DNA from: an uncultured Veillonellaceae bacterium
Lineage (GTDB): Bacteria; Bacillota; Negativicutes; Veillonellales; Veillonellaceae
Direction of reading: 5' to 3'
Assembly (NCBI GenBank): GCA_945867815.1
Contig: CAMBIX010000014.1
Location: 1-32,311 of the forward strand
DNA: 32,311 nucleotides
The stretch's first letter is position 1. The number at the start of each line of letters is the position of its first letter. Position numbers and translations under genes: made by a program. The notes beneath the pieces were generated by a model. The model saw nothing but the letters and a program-made list of their open reading frames with translations, searched no databases and had not been told where the DNA came from. Of the stretch, positions 14,935 to 24,494 are shown piece after piece.

Positions 14935-16320
14935 CTATAAAAGTACCTGCCCTTCTGGGTAAGTTATTGGTGGATTTGGTTTACGCCGCAAAGCGACGGC
15001 TCCAATAACAGATAAAACACCAACACGACCAATAAACATAACGACAATCAAGGTCCACTTACTCACGTCAGACAAATACGGCGTTATCCCCCGCGTCAAT
15101 CCAACGGTGCCAAAAGCAGACGTCACCTCAAACAAATCATCCAAAAAGGTAAAATGCTCAACCCAGGACAAGATAAACGCACCCCAAATCAAAACAATCG
15201 TTGAAAAGAAGGCAACTCCAAAAGCCTGATAAATTTGCTGCGTCGATAAACGCCAACCAAATAATTCAGGATTCTTTTTTCCTGTAAAAATAGTAATAGC
15301 CGCGGCCCATATAAGAACTATGGTGCTCACCTTAATACCACCACCTGTGGAGTTAGGCCCGGCTCCAATAAACATCAAGACAATACTGAGAAAGGCTGTA
15401 TCATGGTGCATTTGTCCATAATCTAAGGTAGCAATACCCGCTGTTCGCGGCGTAACGGCCTGAAAATAGGAGGCTTGTAATTTATCTAACGGACTCAAAG
15501 GTCCTAGCGTTCCTGGATTATTCCATTCCAAGCCAAGGATACAAAGGGTACCACCAACAATTAAAATAGCTGTCCCACATAACATAATCTTAGTATGCAA
15601 GGTCAAGGTCCCTTGCTTATGCTGCCAATGATTAAGAAGATCAAACAAAGGAATATAACCAAAACCACCAATGATAATAAGTAAGGTCGTAATCATGGTA
15701 AATCCCCAATTGGTCACCATAACATAAGGCAAATTATTATCAAAAAATACAAAACCAGCATTACAAAAGGTTGAAACAGCCTGCATAATACCATAAGGAA
15801 TAGCAACTATCCCCATATACGGATAGAGTTGAAAGCTATAGGCTAAGGCACCTATCGCTTCCACAAAAAAAGTAAGGCCCATCACTTTTTTTAGTAGAGT
15901 AAGTAAACCATGCTGCGTATTCTGTCCTAACGCTTCTTGAAGAATCAAGCGATTTTCTAGACCTATGCGCTGCCCCAACATATAGGCTGCCATGGTTGTA
16001 AAAGACATAATACCTAAACCACCCAATTGTATAAGAATAGTCATAACAATCTTGCCAAACCAAGACCAATGAACGTACGTATCCACCGTCGCCAGGCCCG
16101 TAACAGACACACAAGATACAGCTGTAAAAGCCGCATCAACAAAGTGAGTCGGCGGTGCCCCAGCTTCGCGAGCCCACGGCGTCCATAGCAACAAAGCACC
16201 TACAAACATAACAAAGGCAAAACTGATAACTAACATTCGATAGGGATTAGGCATATGATAGGTATTGGCACTATCCCTAGATGCAGTCAATAAGCCCTTG
16301 CCATTACTTATTTTTTCCAT
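14935..16320 (-). CDS. trkH: TrkH/KtrB-type potassium uptake pore
   Basis: A 461-residue integral membrane protein of the Trk/Ktr superfamily, built from four membrane-pore-membrane repeats. Filter-like segments are visible in 'CVSVTGLATVDTY', 'STFCNAGFVFFDNN', 'GAGPNSTGGGIK' and 'TSAFGTVGLTRGI', each with the central Gly of the potassium filter. It takes up K+ together with the TrkA partner downstream. The N-terminal 30 residues are polar and poorly recognisable. I could not find a convincing promoter between it and the PepSY gene terminator, so read-through is possible. Confidence 0.93.
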   Translation of the reverse strand: MEKISNGKGLLTASRDSANTYHMPNPYRMLVISFAFVMFVGALLLWTPWAREAGAPPTHFVDAAFTAVSCVSVTGLATVDTYVHWSWFGKIVMTILIQLGGLGIMSFTTMAAYMLGQRIGLENRLILQEALGQNTQHGLLTLLKKVMGLTFFVEAIGALAYSFQLYPYMGIVAIPYGIMQAVSTFCNAGFVFFDNNLPYVMVTNWGFTMITTLLIIIGGFGYIPLFDLLNHWQHKQGTLTLHTKIMLCGTAILIVGGTLCILGLEWNNPGTLGPLSPLDKLQASYFQAVTPRTAGIATLDYGQMHHDTAFLSIVLMFIGAGPNSTGGGIKVSTIVLIWAAAITIFTGKKNPELFGWRLSTQQIYQAFGVAFFSTIVLIWGAFILSWVEHFTFLDDLFEVTSAFGTVGLTRGITPYLSDVSKWTLIVVMFIGRVGVLSVIGAVALRRKPNPPITYPEGQVLL

Positions 16321-16348
16321 TTTGTTATACCTTGTCCTATAAGTAAGG

Positions 16349-16390
16349 AAAACAGGCCTTTTGCCACACCAAGGTGACAGAAAAGCCTGT
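16349..16390 (-). terminator. Terminator after the PepSY gene
   Basis: On the minus strand ACAGGC pairs with GCCTGT, with an inner CACC/GGTG helix and a short T tract (TTTTCC). It lies between the PepSY gene and trkH. Confidence 0.65.
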
Positions 16391-16412
16391 CCATGTATAA
16401 TCTATCTATTTG

Positions 16413-17039
16413 TTAAAATAAAGTAAATCCGCGATCATCATCATCGCTATCATCTGTTGCTACTGGTAAATCAACAGGCTTACTCTGGGAGATAACTTCC
16501 CCATTCTTGGCATTGATAATAACATGCGATTTCTGATTATTGTTATAAACTAATACGTCATAAGTAACGGAACCATTATCAGCTTCCAAAATCCAAGACT
16601 TAGCAACAGCCCCAGCACCAACCGCATTAGCCGCAATATTTTGAGCTTGGTATTCACCAATCACTTCTGTTGGATTAAATACCTTCTGTGCTAGATCCTT
16701 TACACGGCCACCTTCACTTGTCTTTTTAATCTTGCCGGTAACGATATCAATATCTAAGGTGTAAGATTTCTTCAACGTATAACCAGTAACTACATAATCA
16801 AAGTTACCAGACAAAGGATCCAAAGTTACCGAGTGAACCGCTGAGTTTGGATAGGTCTTCAAGAAAATACTTGCTACATCTTTCATACTAAGTACCATCG
16901 ATTTGCGTGGTGCTTGTGTAGTTGCTTGTGCCTGTGCTGCCGTATCATCAGCAGCTGATACCTGTGCTGGCATAACCGTTGTTGCCAATCCAAACGTCAT
17001 AGCGACGGCCATAAATCCAGAAACTATTTTTTTATTCAT
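16413..17039 (-). CDS. Secreted PepSY-domain protein
   Basis: A 208-residue exported protein. A signal peptide covers about residues 1-29 (Lys-Lys, hydrophobic core, cleavage near 'QVSA'). Two PepSY-like units follow at about 45-108 and 118-190, each ending in the typical 'D..TGKI' or 'NAKNGEVIS' turn. The tail is very acidic (a run of Asp and Ser) ending GFTLF. PepSY domains are linked to protease inhibition or to periplasmic and cell-wall functions; the exact role is unknown. The acidic tail might bind cations. Ribosome binding site AGGAGG; own promoter and terminator, so monocistronic. Confidence 0.85.
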   Translation of the reverse strand: MNKKIVSGFMAVAMTFGLATTVMPAQVSAADDTAAQAQATTQAPRKSMVLSMKDVASIFLKTYPNSAVHSVTLDPLSGNFDYVVTGYTLKKSYTLDIDIVTGKIKKTSEGGRVKDLAQKVFNPTEVIGEYQAQNIAANAVGAGAVAKSWILEADNGSVTYDVLVYNNNQKSHVIINAKNGEVISQSKPVDLPVATDDSDDDDRGFTLF

Positions 17040-17074
17040 TATAATTCCTCCTACTGCGAATCAATCTTACGCTT

Positions 17075-17104
17075 AGTATACCACAGAGCAAAATGCCTTT
17101 TCAA
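17075..17104 (-). promoter_or_regulatory. Promoter of the PepSY gene
   Basis: Minus strand -35 TTGAAA (17099-17104), 18-base spacer, extended -10 TGG-TATACT (-10 at 17075-17080). Confidence 0.55.
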
Positions 17105-17109
17105 TCATA

Positions 17110-18237
17110 TCAATTTTCACTGATTCGTTTTTTATCTAACCGTCGATATATATCCTCTCGTAAGAGCTTATAAATCGTTGCTAAAATAGGAACGCTAAAA
17201 ACAATACCAATAATGCCATATAAGGCGCCACCTAAAACAACAGCTGCAAACACCCAAATACCAGGCAAACCTACCGTATTGCCAACAATACGCGGATAAA
17301 TAACATTACTTTCTAATTCATGCATAATGATAAAAATAACAAGAAAGAAAACGGTCTCCATAGGTCCCTTAGGAATAAGCATCAAGACGCTCATACAAGC
17401 CCCTATATAAGATCCAAACAAGGGAATTAATGCCGTAAGTCCTACTACGCAGGCAATAGTTACCGCATAAGATATGCCAAAGATTTCCAAAAAGACACCA
17501 ACCAGTATACCCAGTATAACGGCATCTAGAAACTGTCCAATAAAAAAATTACTAAAAGTCTTAGACGTTACGTTTAGAACATGTTCACATTGGCCTACAT
17601 GCTTATCCGATACATACGCTTGTAATAACCGCTTCATCGAAGCGCCTACCCGATGTTTATCTGCCAAGATGTACAAGGCAAAAATAAAACCGATAATGCC
17701 ATCAAAAAACATTTCCACCGCATTACCCATCATACGTACAATATAACGACCTGTATCCGCACTATATTGGGAAATATTATTGGTCCATGAATCTAAGGAC
17801 AAGGTATGGGTAACAACGGCATTCGTCAGGAAAGGCGTTCGTTCAGCCACTTCAATTAACCAACCTGAAACAGCCGTATATACATCTGGCACGCCTTGGA
17901 TAATAATCGTTAAGGACTTAGTTAACTGAGGAATCGCCATATAGCCAACAAAAGAAAAACCTAATGCAACAGAGATAATGGCAAACAAAATACAAAGAGG
18001 CCGGCGTGCCATACAAACCCAACGAGTTTGACTTTTAGGCCAAAATATAGCCTCATACCGTTTGACAATAATATTTAAGACAAAGGCAATTACACCGCCA
18101 ATAATTAAAGGTGTCAAGGCATCAAAAAGTAACCGCACCGTTGACGTTAAGGATTGGAAACGGATGGCTGCGACAAAAACAAGGCCGCCAATCAATATTA
18201 AGCCAAGTATCCCTTGGTATCGTTTAAAAAATCCCAT
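17110..18237 (-). CDS. AI-2E family membrane transporter
   Basis: A 375-residue polytopic protein with about eight membrane segments, in the AI-2E (UPF0118, PerM/YtvI-like) family. Near the C-terminus it shows the family features 'VTIACVVGLTALIPLFGSYIGA' and 'ESNVIYPRIVGNTVGLPGIWVFAAVVLGG'. Some members export autoinducer-2 and others are Na+/H+ antiporters, so no substrate is assigned. It follows chdC by 22 bases with AGGAG before its ATG, and is likely in the same transcript, though no functional link to haem synthesis is evident. Confidence 0.88.
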   Translation of the reverse strand: MGFFKRYQGILGLILIGGLVFVAAIRFQSLTSTVRLLFDALTPLIIGGVIAFVLNIIVKRYEAIFWPKSQTRWVCMARRPLCILFAIISVALGFSFVGYMAIPQLTKSLTIIIQGVPDVYTAVSGWLIEVAERTPFLTNAVVTHTLSLDSWTNNISQYSADTGRYIVRMMGNAVEMFFDGIIGFIFALYILADKHRVGASMKRLLQAYVSDKHVGQCEHVLNVTSKTFSNFFIGQFLDAVILGILVGVFLEIFGISYAVTIACVVGLTALIPLFGSYIGACMSVLMLIPKGPMETVFFLVIFIIMHELESNVIYPRIVGNTVGLPGIWVFAAVVLGGALYGIIGIVFSVPILATIYKLLREDIYRRLDKKRISEN

Positions 18238-18259
18238 CCGTTAACACTCCTATTACTAC

Positions 18260-19066
18260 TTATAAAAACAAGCTATCTAATACATCATCATTCATTAAAC
18301 TGCCTACAACAAAAGGTCCAAACAAACCAAAGCGGGCACTGACTTCATCAAAACGCATTTCATAAACGATTTTCTTGAATTGAACCGCATCATCACCCAT
18401 AAGTGTAATGCCCCATTCCCAATCATCTAGACCACAAGCACTCGTTGTGTATTCATTAATAACACCTTCATATTTTTTGCCAATCATGCCATGTGACCGC
18501 ATCAAACGAGCTCGGTCAGACTTATCCGTCATATACCAATTATCAGTTCCATCACGTTTTTTACTCATTGGATAGAAACACATATACTGACGGCGAGGAA
18601 TAACTGGATACAAGCGAGCCTGTACTTTTGGATGATTAATGTCGGCATTGAAATAATTGCTGACTTCAATAACAGATACAAAAGATTCCTTCTGTTCAAG
18701 CACCTGATTAATTTGTAATTTATGAAGCTGTGTTTCTACAGCATTTAAGTCTTCAAGGCTAGGACGCAAGAACCAGAAAAGCAAGTCTCCCTTATGACCC
18801 GTAGCATGGTATAAAGCGTATCCACCTTCATGTTTTTGGTAGTTATCTTCCATGGCTGCTAAGAATTTTTTAAATTCAGCCAAGGCATTCTTACGCCATT
18901 TATCTGACTTATCTGCCAAGCGGCGCCAATTAATGCGGTATACACTATGTAGACTATACCAACCTTCGTAAGTTTCTACCACACTATGCGTATTGCCGTT
19001 AGACTTCTTCGCATCATCTTTGTGTAAATCACCAACAGGCATGCCGTAAATCTTATCCTCTGCCAT
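18260..19066 (-). CDS. chdC: Coproheme decarboxylase ChdC (HemQ)
   Basis: A 268-residue member of the chlorite dismutase-like family. In Gram-positive-type haem synthesis it oxidatively removes two propionate carboxyls from iron-coproporphyrin III, giving haem b. The 'FYPMSKKRDGTDNWYM' segment contains the catalytic Tyr in the YPM motif and the NWY block, and the His in 'MRSHGMIGKKYEG' is the likely proximal haem ligand. 'DDWEWGITL' is also typical. No signal peptide. It lies downstream of hemEHY but is separated by a terminator and about 300 bases. AAGGAGG is ten bases before the ATG. Confidence 0.93.
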   Translation of the reverse strand: MAEDKIYGMPVGDLHKDDAKKSNGNTHSVVETYEGWYSLHSVYRINWRRLADKSDKWRKNALAEFKKFLAAMEDNYQKHEGGYALYHATGHKGDLLFWFLRPSLEDLNAVETQLHKLQINQVLEQKESFVSVIEVSNYFNADINHPKVQARLYPVIPRRQYMCFYPMSKKRDGTDNWYMTDKSDRARLMRSHGMIGKKYEGVINEYTTSACGLDDWEWGITLMGDDAVQFKKIVYEMRFDEVSARFGLFGPFVVGSLMNDDVLDSLFL

Positions 19067-19371
19067 TGTAAAATAGCCTCCTTAACTGGTCACTTTGTTA
19101 TCTACTAAATAGTAATCGTTAATCGTCATTTACGTATTTACCTATAAGAAAGCATATAGTCTTTATTATATGCCTTCGTAAAAGGCTCATTCCCTATGAC
19201 AAACACGTTTCTATTCAGCCAATTATTATAATTACGTATTACTTTATTTACTTCTGTATGTAACCCATAAAATCCTACTAGCTAACCAAGGATTTTAAAA
19301 GCAGTTAGGCTCTCTATTAGTTAACAACCTAGGAGCAAACTAACTAAGTATCTACCCCTTCTATCTTAAAA
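19067..19371. other. Gene-free interval between hemY and chdC
   Basis: A 305-base AT-rich gap. It holds the hairpin at 19269-19296 and, near chdC, a short direct repeat (ACGATTA twice in a row on the minus strand, about 19110-19125). No convincing promoter with both hexamers, no open reading frame with a ribosome binding site, and no iron-box-like palindrome that I can recognise. Confidence 0.6.
19269..19296 (-). terminator. Hairpin downstream of hemY
   Basis: AAAATCCT (19269-19276) pairs perfectly with AGGATTTT (19289-19296) around a 12-base loop; the flanking T-run ends the minus-strand stem. A probable terminator about 75 bases after hemY. Confidence 0.5.
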
Positions 19372-20754
19372 CTAGTTCTTACTTAACTGTGCCACTAACT
19401 CTCTCGCCTGTTTTACTCCATCTGGCATCCCCACACCATAATAAGGTGTGCCAATTAAATAAAGACCTGGATAGGTGCTATGTATATGATCCTTAACCTT
19501 AGCAATCCGCTGACAATGTCCCACTTCATACTGAGGCATACTATTCTTAAGCTGCGTCACTTCAATCCACAAAGGATTTACCGTAAAACCTAATATTTTA
19601 CGTAATTCACGTAGGGCAATCTGACCTAGCTCTTCTGGCGTATGGTCTTGAACGGTCTGATCTCCTGGTTTACCTAAAAAAGTACGGAACACTAATTTCC
19701 CAGGTGCGGCTGCCTTAGGCCACTTCTTTGAAATATAAGTACAAGCTGTTAACGGCGTCTTAGTCGTCCGAGTAATCACAAAGCCTGTACCCTCAATAGG
19801 TGCATCAAAACTATCCGCATCAAAACTCATAATCGCTATAGCACAAGTACTTTGCTGCATGCCCCGAATAGCATCAAAAGCCTTATCCTTTATAAACCAA
19901 GACTGATAAGACCTAGGCGGGGTCGTTATAATAAGGGTATCAGCCTCCACCTCTTTTACCTGTTCCTTTTCAATAAGTCCTAACCGATAAACATCTCCTT
20001 GATATTCCAACTGCGTCACTTGACAGTTTTTAATAAGCCTTACATTAGCTGGCATCTTAGCAACAACGGCATCGACAATAGAAGCTAAGCCACCGTCCAC
20101 TTGGCGAAAGACACCTTTTGCTGGCCTATGACTAACTGGTCGGGCTTGTTTAGCCTGCATCATACCTTTAACCAAATTACCCGCTTTATGCTCTAAGCGA
20201 TGAAAGTCAGGGAATACCGCATCTAGACTTAATGAATAAATATCGCCACCATAAATACCAGATAAAAGTGGTTCTATCAGCTTAGTCATCATTTCTTGAC
20301 CTAAATGATACTTAAAAAATTCACCAATAGACACATCCCCTTGTTTAGGATAGGGTGACTTAAAATAATCTAGCCCTGCTCGCAATTTTCCTGACCAAGA
20401 AATTAATTTAGACTTGGCAAAAGGAATAAATTCAGTGGGAATACCTACAATAGATCCACCTGGTATAGGATACAACCTATCTTGATCATAAATATAGGCT
20501 TGTCCCGTTGCATTGGCTACAATCTTATCACCTAATCCAAGGTCGGTAATAAACTGTGTCATGTCCTGCTTACGAGCTAAATAAGAATCGGGCCCCATCT
20601 CAACGGTATACCCATCAATCCGTTTCGTCTGTACTTTGCCACCAAAACGATGACTCTGTTCATAAACACAAATCTGCCAATCTGGTTTGGCCTGGCCTAA
20701 ATAATAAGCGGTGGCTAACCCTGTTAGTCCACCGCCAATAATCACTGCTTTCAC
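19372..20754 (-). CDS. hemY: Coproporphyrinogen III oxidase (HemY/CgoX type)
   Basis: A 460-residue FAD enzyme that aromatises coproporphyrinogen III to coproporphyrin III (formerly called protoporphyrinogen oxidase). N-terminal dinucleotide motif 'VIIGGGLTGLATAYYLG', then 'RFGGKVQT' and 'GPDSYLA', and a C-terminal FAD segment 'GLYLIGTPYYGVGMPDGVKQARE'. Starts at GTG: the hemH stop and this start overlap as TAGTG, with GGAG eight bases before, implying coupled translation. With hemH, hemE and chdC it makes up the coproporphyrin-dependent pathway, not the protoporphyrin one. Confidence 0.93.
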   Translation of the reverse strand: MKAVIIGGGLTGLATAYYLGQAKPDWQICVYEQSHRFGGKVQTKRIDGYTVEMGPDSYLARKQDMTQFITDLGLGDKIVANATGQAYIYDQDRLYPIPGGSIVGIPTEFIPFAKSKLISWSGKLRAGLDYFKSPYPKQGDVSIGEFFKYHLGQEMMTKLIEPLLSGIYGGDIYSLSLDAVFPDFHRLEHKAGNLVKGMMQAKQARPVSHRPAKGVFRQVDGGLASIVDAVVAKMPANVRLIKNCQVTQLEYQGDVYRLGLIEKEQVKEVEADTLIITTPPRSYQSWFIKDKAFDAIRGMQQSTCAIAIMSFDADSFDAPIEGTGFVITRTTKTPLTACTYISKKWPKAAAPGKLVFRTFLGKPGDQTVQDHTPEELGQIALRELRKILGFTVNPLWIEVTQLKNSMPQYEVGHCQRIAKVKDHIHSTYPGLYLIGTPYYGVGMPDGVKQARELVAQLSKN

Positions 20755-21677
20755 TATGCCTTCTCCTTTGTCACGACTTTTTCTACGGCATCTGTCATTG
20801 CCTCAATAAAGAATGGATCATCATTAGGCATAGGAACCCGCCGATAGCGAAGCCCTAATTCATTACATAAGGCACGACACTTAATATCATTATCATACAA
20901 TATTTCCAGGTGATCTGCTACAAAACCAATGGGTACATAAATGACTGCTTCATAATCACTAGCTTCTATCTCTTTTGTAACTGTTTCTACATCTGGCGTC
21001 AACCAATCACCACGAACCCCTGCACTCTGCCAAGCAAGAGAATAATCTGACACATTAGCTAAGCTGGCAATACGTTGTGCCGTCTTCTTTACCGCCTCTG
21101 GATAGGTATCACCCATAAAAATAACATGATAAGGCAGACTATGCGCCGTAAAAACAACTTTCACCCGAGCAAATTCAGGCAAGGTTTTGCGTGTGTGTAA
21201 AAGAGCATCCGCCCAATACTGCAAAAACCGTTCTTCTTCATTCCAAGCAGGTACTTGCTGGATAGCTAACCCATATTTTTTAGCTTTACGGTTAGTCCGA
21301 TCAAAATAAGCCTGTGTCGTAAATGACGAAAAATAAGGAGCGGTAATAATGGCTACGGCCTTTTGTATACCTGCCTGTCCCATCTGATCTACTGCATCTT
21401 CAATAAAGGGGGCTATATGTTTATTACCAACAAAAAGCTGATAATCTACCCCTGACAAGCGTTCATTCACTTGCATAGCCAGTTGCTCGGCCTGCCTTTT
21501 AGTAATCGCTGCCAAAGGTGATAAGCCACCAATGGCCTCATAACGACGGCTTAGCACATCAATCTCCGCTTGTGTCGGTGCATAGCCATGACGAATGCTT
21601 GTGTAATAAGGCATAATATCTGCTTCTGTTTGCGGTGTTCCATAAGAGAACACAAGTAACCCTACTTGCTCTTTCAT
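20754..21677 (-). CDS. hemH: Ferrochelatase (coproporphyrin type)
   Basis: A 307-residue monomeric ferrochelatase, near the length of the B. subtilis soluble enzyme. It inserts Fe2+ into coproporphyrin III. The catalytic His is in 'VVFTAHSLPYHV' and the metal-relay Glu in 'DHLEILYDND'. No C-terminal [2Fe-2S] cysteine cluster and no membrane helix. Lies between hemE (21 bases) and hemY (1-base overlap) in one operon. Confidence 0.94.
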   Translation of the reverse strand: MKEQVGLLVFSYGTPQTEADIMPYYTSIRHGYAPTQAEIDVLSRRYEAIGGLSPLAAITKRQAEQLAMQVNERLSGVDYQLFVGNKHIAPFIEDAVDQMGQAGIQKAVAIITAPYFSSFTTQAYFDRTNRKAKKYGLAIQQVPAWNEEERFLQYWADALLHTRKTLPEFARVKVVFTAHSLPYHVIFMGDTYPEAVKKTAQRIASLANVSDYSLAWQSAGVRGDWLTPDVETVTKEIEASDYEAVIYVPIGFVADHLEILYDNDIKCRALCNELGLRYRRVPMPNDDPFFIEAMTDAVEKVVTKEKA

Positions 21678-21698
21678 TGCCTATCCATCCTCTTGGTT

Positions 21699-22724
21699 CT
21701 AGAAATTTTCATGTATATACGTAACCATTCGTTTTAGTGTATCTGGATTCATATCTGGCTGTATGCCGTGTCCTAAATTAAAAATAAACGAGCCATGAGC
21801 CTGGCCGGCCTCTATAATGCCATCGATTTCTGCCTGTAAAATCGACCAATCAGCGTACACATAAGCTGGATCCAAATTACCTTGCAAGGTTTGCTTAATA
21901 CCTAATTGGTGTGCCTCATTAACTGGACTACGCCAATCGAGACCAACAACATCTACCGGCAGCGCCTTCCACAAAGGTAGTAAATGCTTAGTTCCAACGC
22001 CAAATAAAGTTATAGGCGCTAAGGGATGCGTTTGTTTCACACCTTCTACAATTCGTTTCATATAAGGGAAAATAGCTATTTCATATTCTTTAGCACTAAC
22101 AGCCCCTACCCAGGAATCAAAAATCTGTACCGCTGAAGCACCAGCCCCAAGCTGTGCCGATAAATACGTAATCGACATGGCTGTTAATTTTTCCATTAAG
22201 GCCTGCCACACATCAGGCTGGGCCACCATCATACGCCGCGTTTTAATATAACTCTTAGAAGGTCCTCCCTCAATCAAGTAACTGGCTAAAGTAAAAGGAG
22301 CACCACAAAAACCAATTAAAGGCACGTCTAACATCTGACTGGTTGCTAGACGTATAGTATCTAAAATATAGGGCAAGGCACTTTCCATAGCCAAAGGCTG
22401 GATCCGCTTAACATCCGCCATCGTCTGAATCGGATGCTTCATTACAGGGCCCACGCCTGCCTTAATCTCTACATCCACGCCCATAGGTGGCAAAGGTGTC
22501 ATAATATCCTTATACAAAATAGCTGCATCAACACCGTACTCCTCTACAGGCAAAGTCGTAATATAGGCACATAATTCTGGTTGATGTGTAATTTCAAATA
22601 AGGTATACTTCTTTTTTATCTCTCGATACTTAGCCTGGCTCCGCCCAGCTTGCCGCATAAACCATACGGGTATATGGTCAGGCTTTCGCCCAGCAATCAT
22701 ATCCAAATAACTTGTATTTTTCAC
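21699..22724 (-). CDS. hemE: Uroporphyrinogen decarboxylase
   Basis: A 341-residue enzyme turning uroporphyrinogen III into coproporphyrinogen III, the substrate for HemY. The N-terminal 'PVWFMRQAGRSQAKYREI' signature and 'ILYKDIMTPLPPMG' with its substrate-binding Asp, plus 'FCGAPFTLASYLIEGG', are diagnostic. The start is GTG, with AAGGAG eight bases upstream. First gene of hemE-hemH-hemY. Confidence 0.95.
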   Translation of the reverse strand: MKNTSYLDMIAGRKPDHIPVWFMRQAGRSQAKYREIKKKYTLFEITHQPELCAYITTLPVEEYGVDAAILYKDIMTPLPPMGVDVEIKAGVGPVMKHPIQTMADVKRIQPLAMESALPYILDTIRLATSQMLDVPLIGFCGAPFTLASYLIEGGPSKSYIKTRRMMVAQPDVWQALMEKLTAMSITYLSAQLGAGASAVQIFDSWVGAVSAKEYEIAIFPYMKRIVEGVKQTHPLAPITLFGVGTKHLLPLWKALPVDVVGLDWRSPVNEAHQLGIKQTLQGNLDPAYVYADWSILQAEIDGIIEAGQAHGSFIFNLGHGIQPDMNPDTLKRMVTYIHENF

Positions 22725-22757
22725 CGTTATAACTCCTTACGCTCTGTCTTTGTATTA

Positions 22758-22763
22758 AGTATA
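22758..22763 (-). promoter_or_regulatory. Extended -10 element before hemE
   Basis: Minus strand TGG-TATACT, about 35 bases before the hemE GTG. The -35 region (TAATTA at 17-base spacing) is weak, but an extended -10 can compensate. The same TGG-TATACT occurs at the PepSY promoter. Confidence 0.4.
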
Positions 22764-22820
22764 CCACATTTGTACTTATTTAATTAGTTCTTTTCTTGCA
22801 TATATTTTTTTATAGGCATA

Positions 22821-22886
22821 AAAAAACAGCCCACCCCTCTAGCAAGATATTGCCACTACCGACAACATCATAAAGGACTAGGCTAT
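22821..22886 (-). terminator. Branched terminator after ttdB
   Basis: Minus strand: AGCCTAGTCC pairs with GGGGTGGGCT (one mismatch), enclosing an inner GATGTTGT/GCAATATC helix, followed by six T. It separates ttdAB from the hem operon. Confidence 0.78.
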
Positions 22887-22932
22887 TTTTAGTACTCTCT
22901 GCTATAGTTTTTTTTACACAAGCAGACTCATT

Positions 22933-23550
22933 TTATTTTATAAAGCTTACATGCTTATTAATCTCAGTTAGTACCTCTTCTTTGGTCTTATTATATTCTA
23001 CCTTCTTTTGTTCAAACCAATTATTACCATACGTATCGATCGATACGATAAGAGGACCAAACTCTTTTACTCGGCAGGTCCACAAGGTTTCTGGCATACC
23101 TAGCTCTTTCCAGTTAGCATCTTCAATTTCTTCAACTTCCGTAGCTGCTAGTACAGCATTACCTGCTGGGAAGACTAAATGCAAAGCCTTAAACTCTTGA
23201 CAAGCCTTTTCTGTTTCCGGACCCATACCGCCTTTACCAACAATAAGTCTTGCACCGGTCTGCTTAACAAATTCATATTCGAATTTTTCCATACGCATAG
23301 ACGTTGTAGGCCCAACAGATACCATTTCATACTTATTAGCATCCGCATCAATAGTCCTTACAATAGGTCCTGCATGCAAAATAGCCCCATCACGCACATC
23401 AACAGGTAACTCACGACCATACTCAACAAGACGGCGATGTGCTACATCACGGCAGGTAGTAATATGCCCTGTCAAATAAATAATATCCCCAGCCTTAATA
23501 TCTTCTAAATCCGCTGCTGAAATTGGCGTTGTTAAGATTTTCTTTTCCAT
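22933..23550 (-). CDS. ttdB: L(+)-tartrate dehydratase (or class I fumarase) beta subunit
   Basis: A 205-residue beta subunit of an iron-sulfur hydro-lyase. From memory of E. coli TtdB, blocks such as '[15 protein letters not shown]', 'CRDVAHRRL', '[12 protein letters not shown]', 'VGKGGMGP' and '[14 protein letters not shown]' agree closely and in order, along the whole length. The GPTTSMRM stretch contacts substrate. With TtdA it would dehydrate L-tartrate to oxaloacetate; two-subunit fumarases share the fold, so fumarate hydration is the alternative. Its start overlaps the ttdA stop by one base (TAATG). Confidence 0.82.
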   Translation of the reverse strand: MEKKILTTPISAADLEDIKAGDIIYLTGHITTCRDVAHRRLVEYGRELPVDVRDGAILHAGPIVRTIDADANKYEMVSVGPTTSMRMEKFEYEFVKQTGARLIVGKGGMGPETEKACQEFKALHLVFPAGNAVLAATEVEEIEDANWKELGMPETLWTCRVKEFGPLIVSIDTYGNNWFEQKKVEYNKTKEEVLTEINKHVSFIK

Positions 23551-24449
23551 TAGTAGTTCACCCCGCTATGCGACAATACCTGTACATGACCATCCTTATC
23601 AAAAATCAAATGCCCTCGACGATGGTTCCAGCAGCCTACATTGACGGCTACAGAAATAACTGATGGATGACGTGCACCATTTTCAATATTAACACCCATA
23701 ACAGATTTATCGCCGCCCATACCTTGCGGTCCTAGATGCAATTTATTAATACCATCTTCTAACAATTCTTCCATATAAGCTGCTTTTTCATTTGGATTAT
23801 GCGAACCAATAGGCCTCATCAAGGCTTTTTTCGAAAACAAAGCAGCTGTATCAATGGATGTAGCTACACCCACACCAACTAAAAGAGGCGGGCATGCATT
23901 TAAGCCATAACTAGTCATCAAGTCTAAAACAAATTTAGCTACTCCTTCATAGCCTTCACCAGGCATTAAAGTCTTACCACTACCTGGTAAGGAACATCCT
24001 CCACCAGCCATGTAAGGGAAAATTTCTACATCATCACGGTCTGGCACAATATCCCACATCACATAAGGTGCATGAGTCCCAATATTTTTACCTGTATTAT
24101 ATTCGTCAAAAGTTTCTACTACATTATGACGAAGTGGTGTCTGCTGAGTTGCTATGGCTGTAGCCTCCCGCAAAATCCCTTCTAATTCACCAAGCAAAGG
24201 ATAATTAGCCCCGCACTTAACCCAATATTGTAAGACGCCTGTATCCTGACAAGACGGCCGGCTTAATTCCTTAGCTAACTTCATATTTGTCTTCATCGTC
24301 TCATAAATAGTCTTAGCTAGAGGATTCTTTTCATCAGCTGCTAATTCCTTAATTTTAGCTTGTACATCATCCGGTAAAACCTTAGCCATATGCCCGACAA
24401 AATCAGCAATGATTGTCGTCATCTGTTTTACTTGTTCCTGTTTATCCAT
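23550..24449 (-). CDS. ttdA: L(+)-tartrate dehydratase (or class I fumarase) alpha subunit
   Basis: A 299-residue catalytic subunit carrying the oxygen-sensitive [4Fe-4S] cluster. Candidate cluster cysteines are in 'RPSCQDTG', 'GGGCSLPGS' and '[10 protein letters not shown]'. Length and the blocks '[18 protein letters not shown]', '[11 protein letters not shown]', '[14 protein letters not shown]' and '[10 protein letters not shown]' match my memory of E. coli TtdA (303 residues) closely, better than generic fumarase alpha. In a Veillonella-like metabolism it could still supply fumarase activity. It follows an SLC13-type permease by 45 bases, as ttdA-ttdB travels with a DASS transporter (TtdT) in E. 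coli. Confidence 0.82.
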   Translation of the reverse strand: MDKQEQVKQMTTIIADFVGHMAKVLPDDVQAKIKELAADEKNPLAKTIYETMKTNMKLAKELSRPSCQDTGVLQYWVKCGANYPLLGELEGILREATAIATQQTPLRHNVVETFDEYNTGKNIGTHAPYVMWDIVPDRDDVEIFPYMAGGGCSLPGSGKTLMPGEGYEGVAKFVLDLMTSYGLNACPPLLVGVGVATSIDTAALFSKKALMRPIGSHNPNEKAAYMEELLEDGINKLHLGPQGMGGDKSVMGVNIENGARHPSVISVAVNVGCWNHRRGHLIFDKDGHVQVLSHSGVNY

Positions 24450-24494
24450 AATACCCCTCCTTAGGTTAATTTACAGCTATATATACTATTTCTC

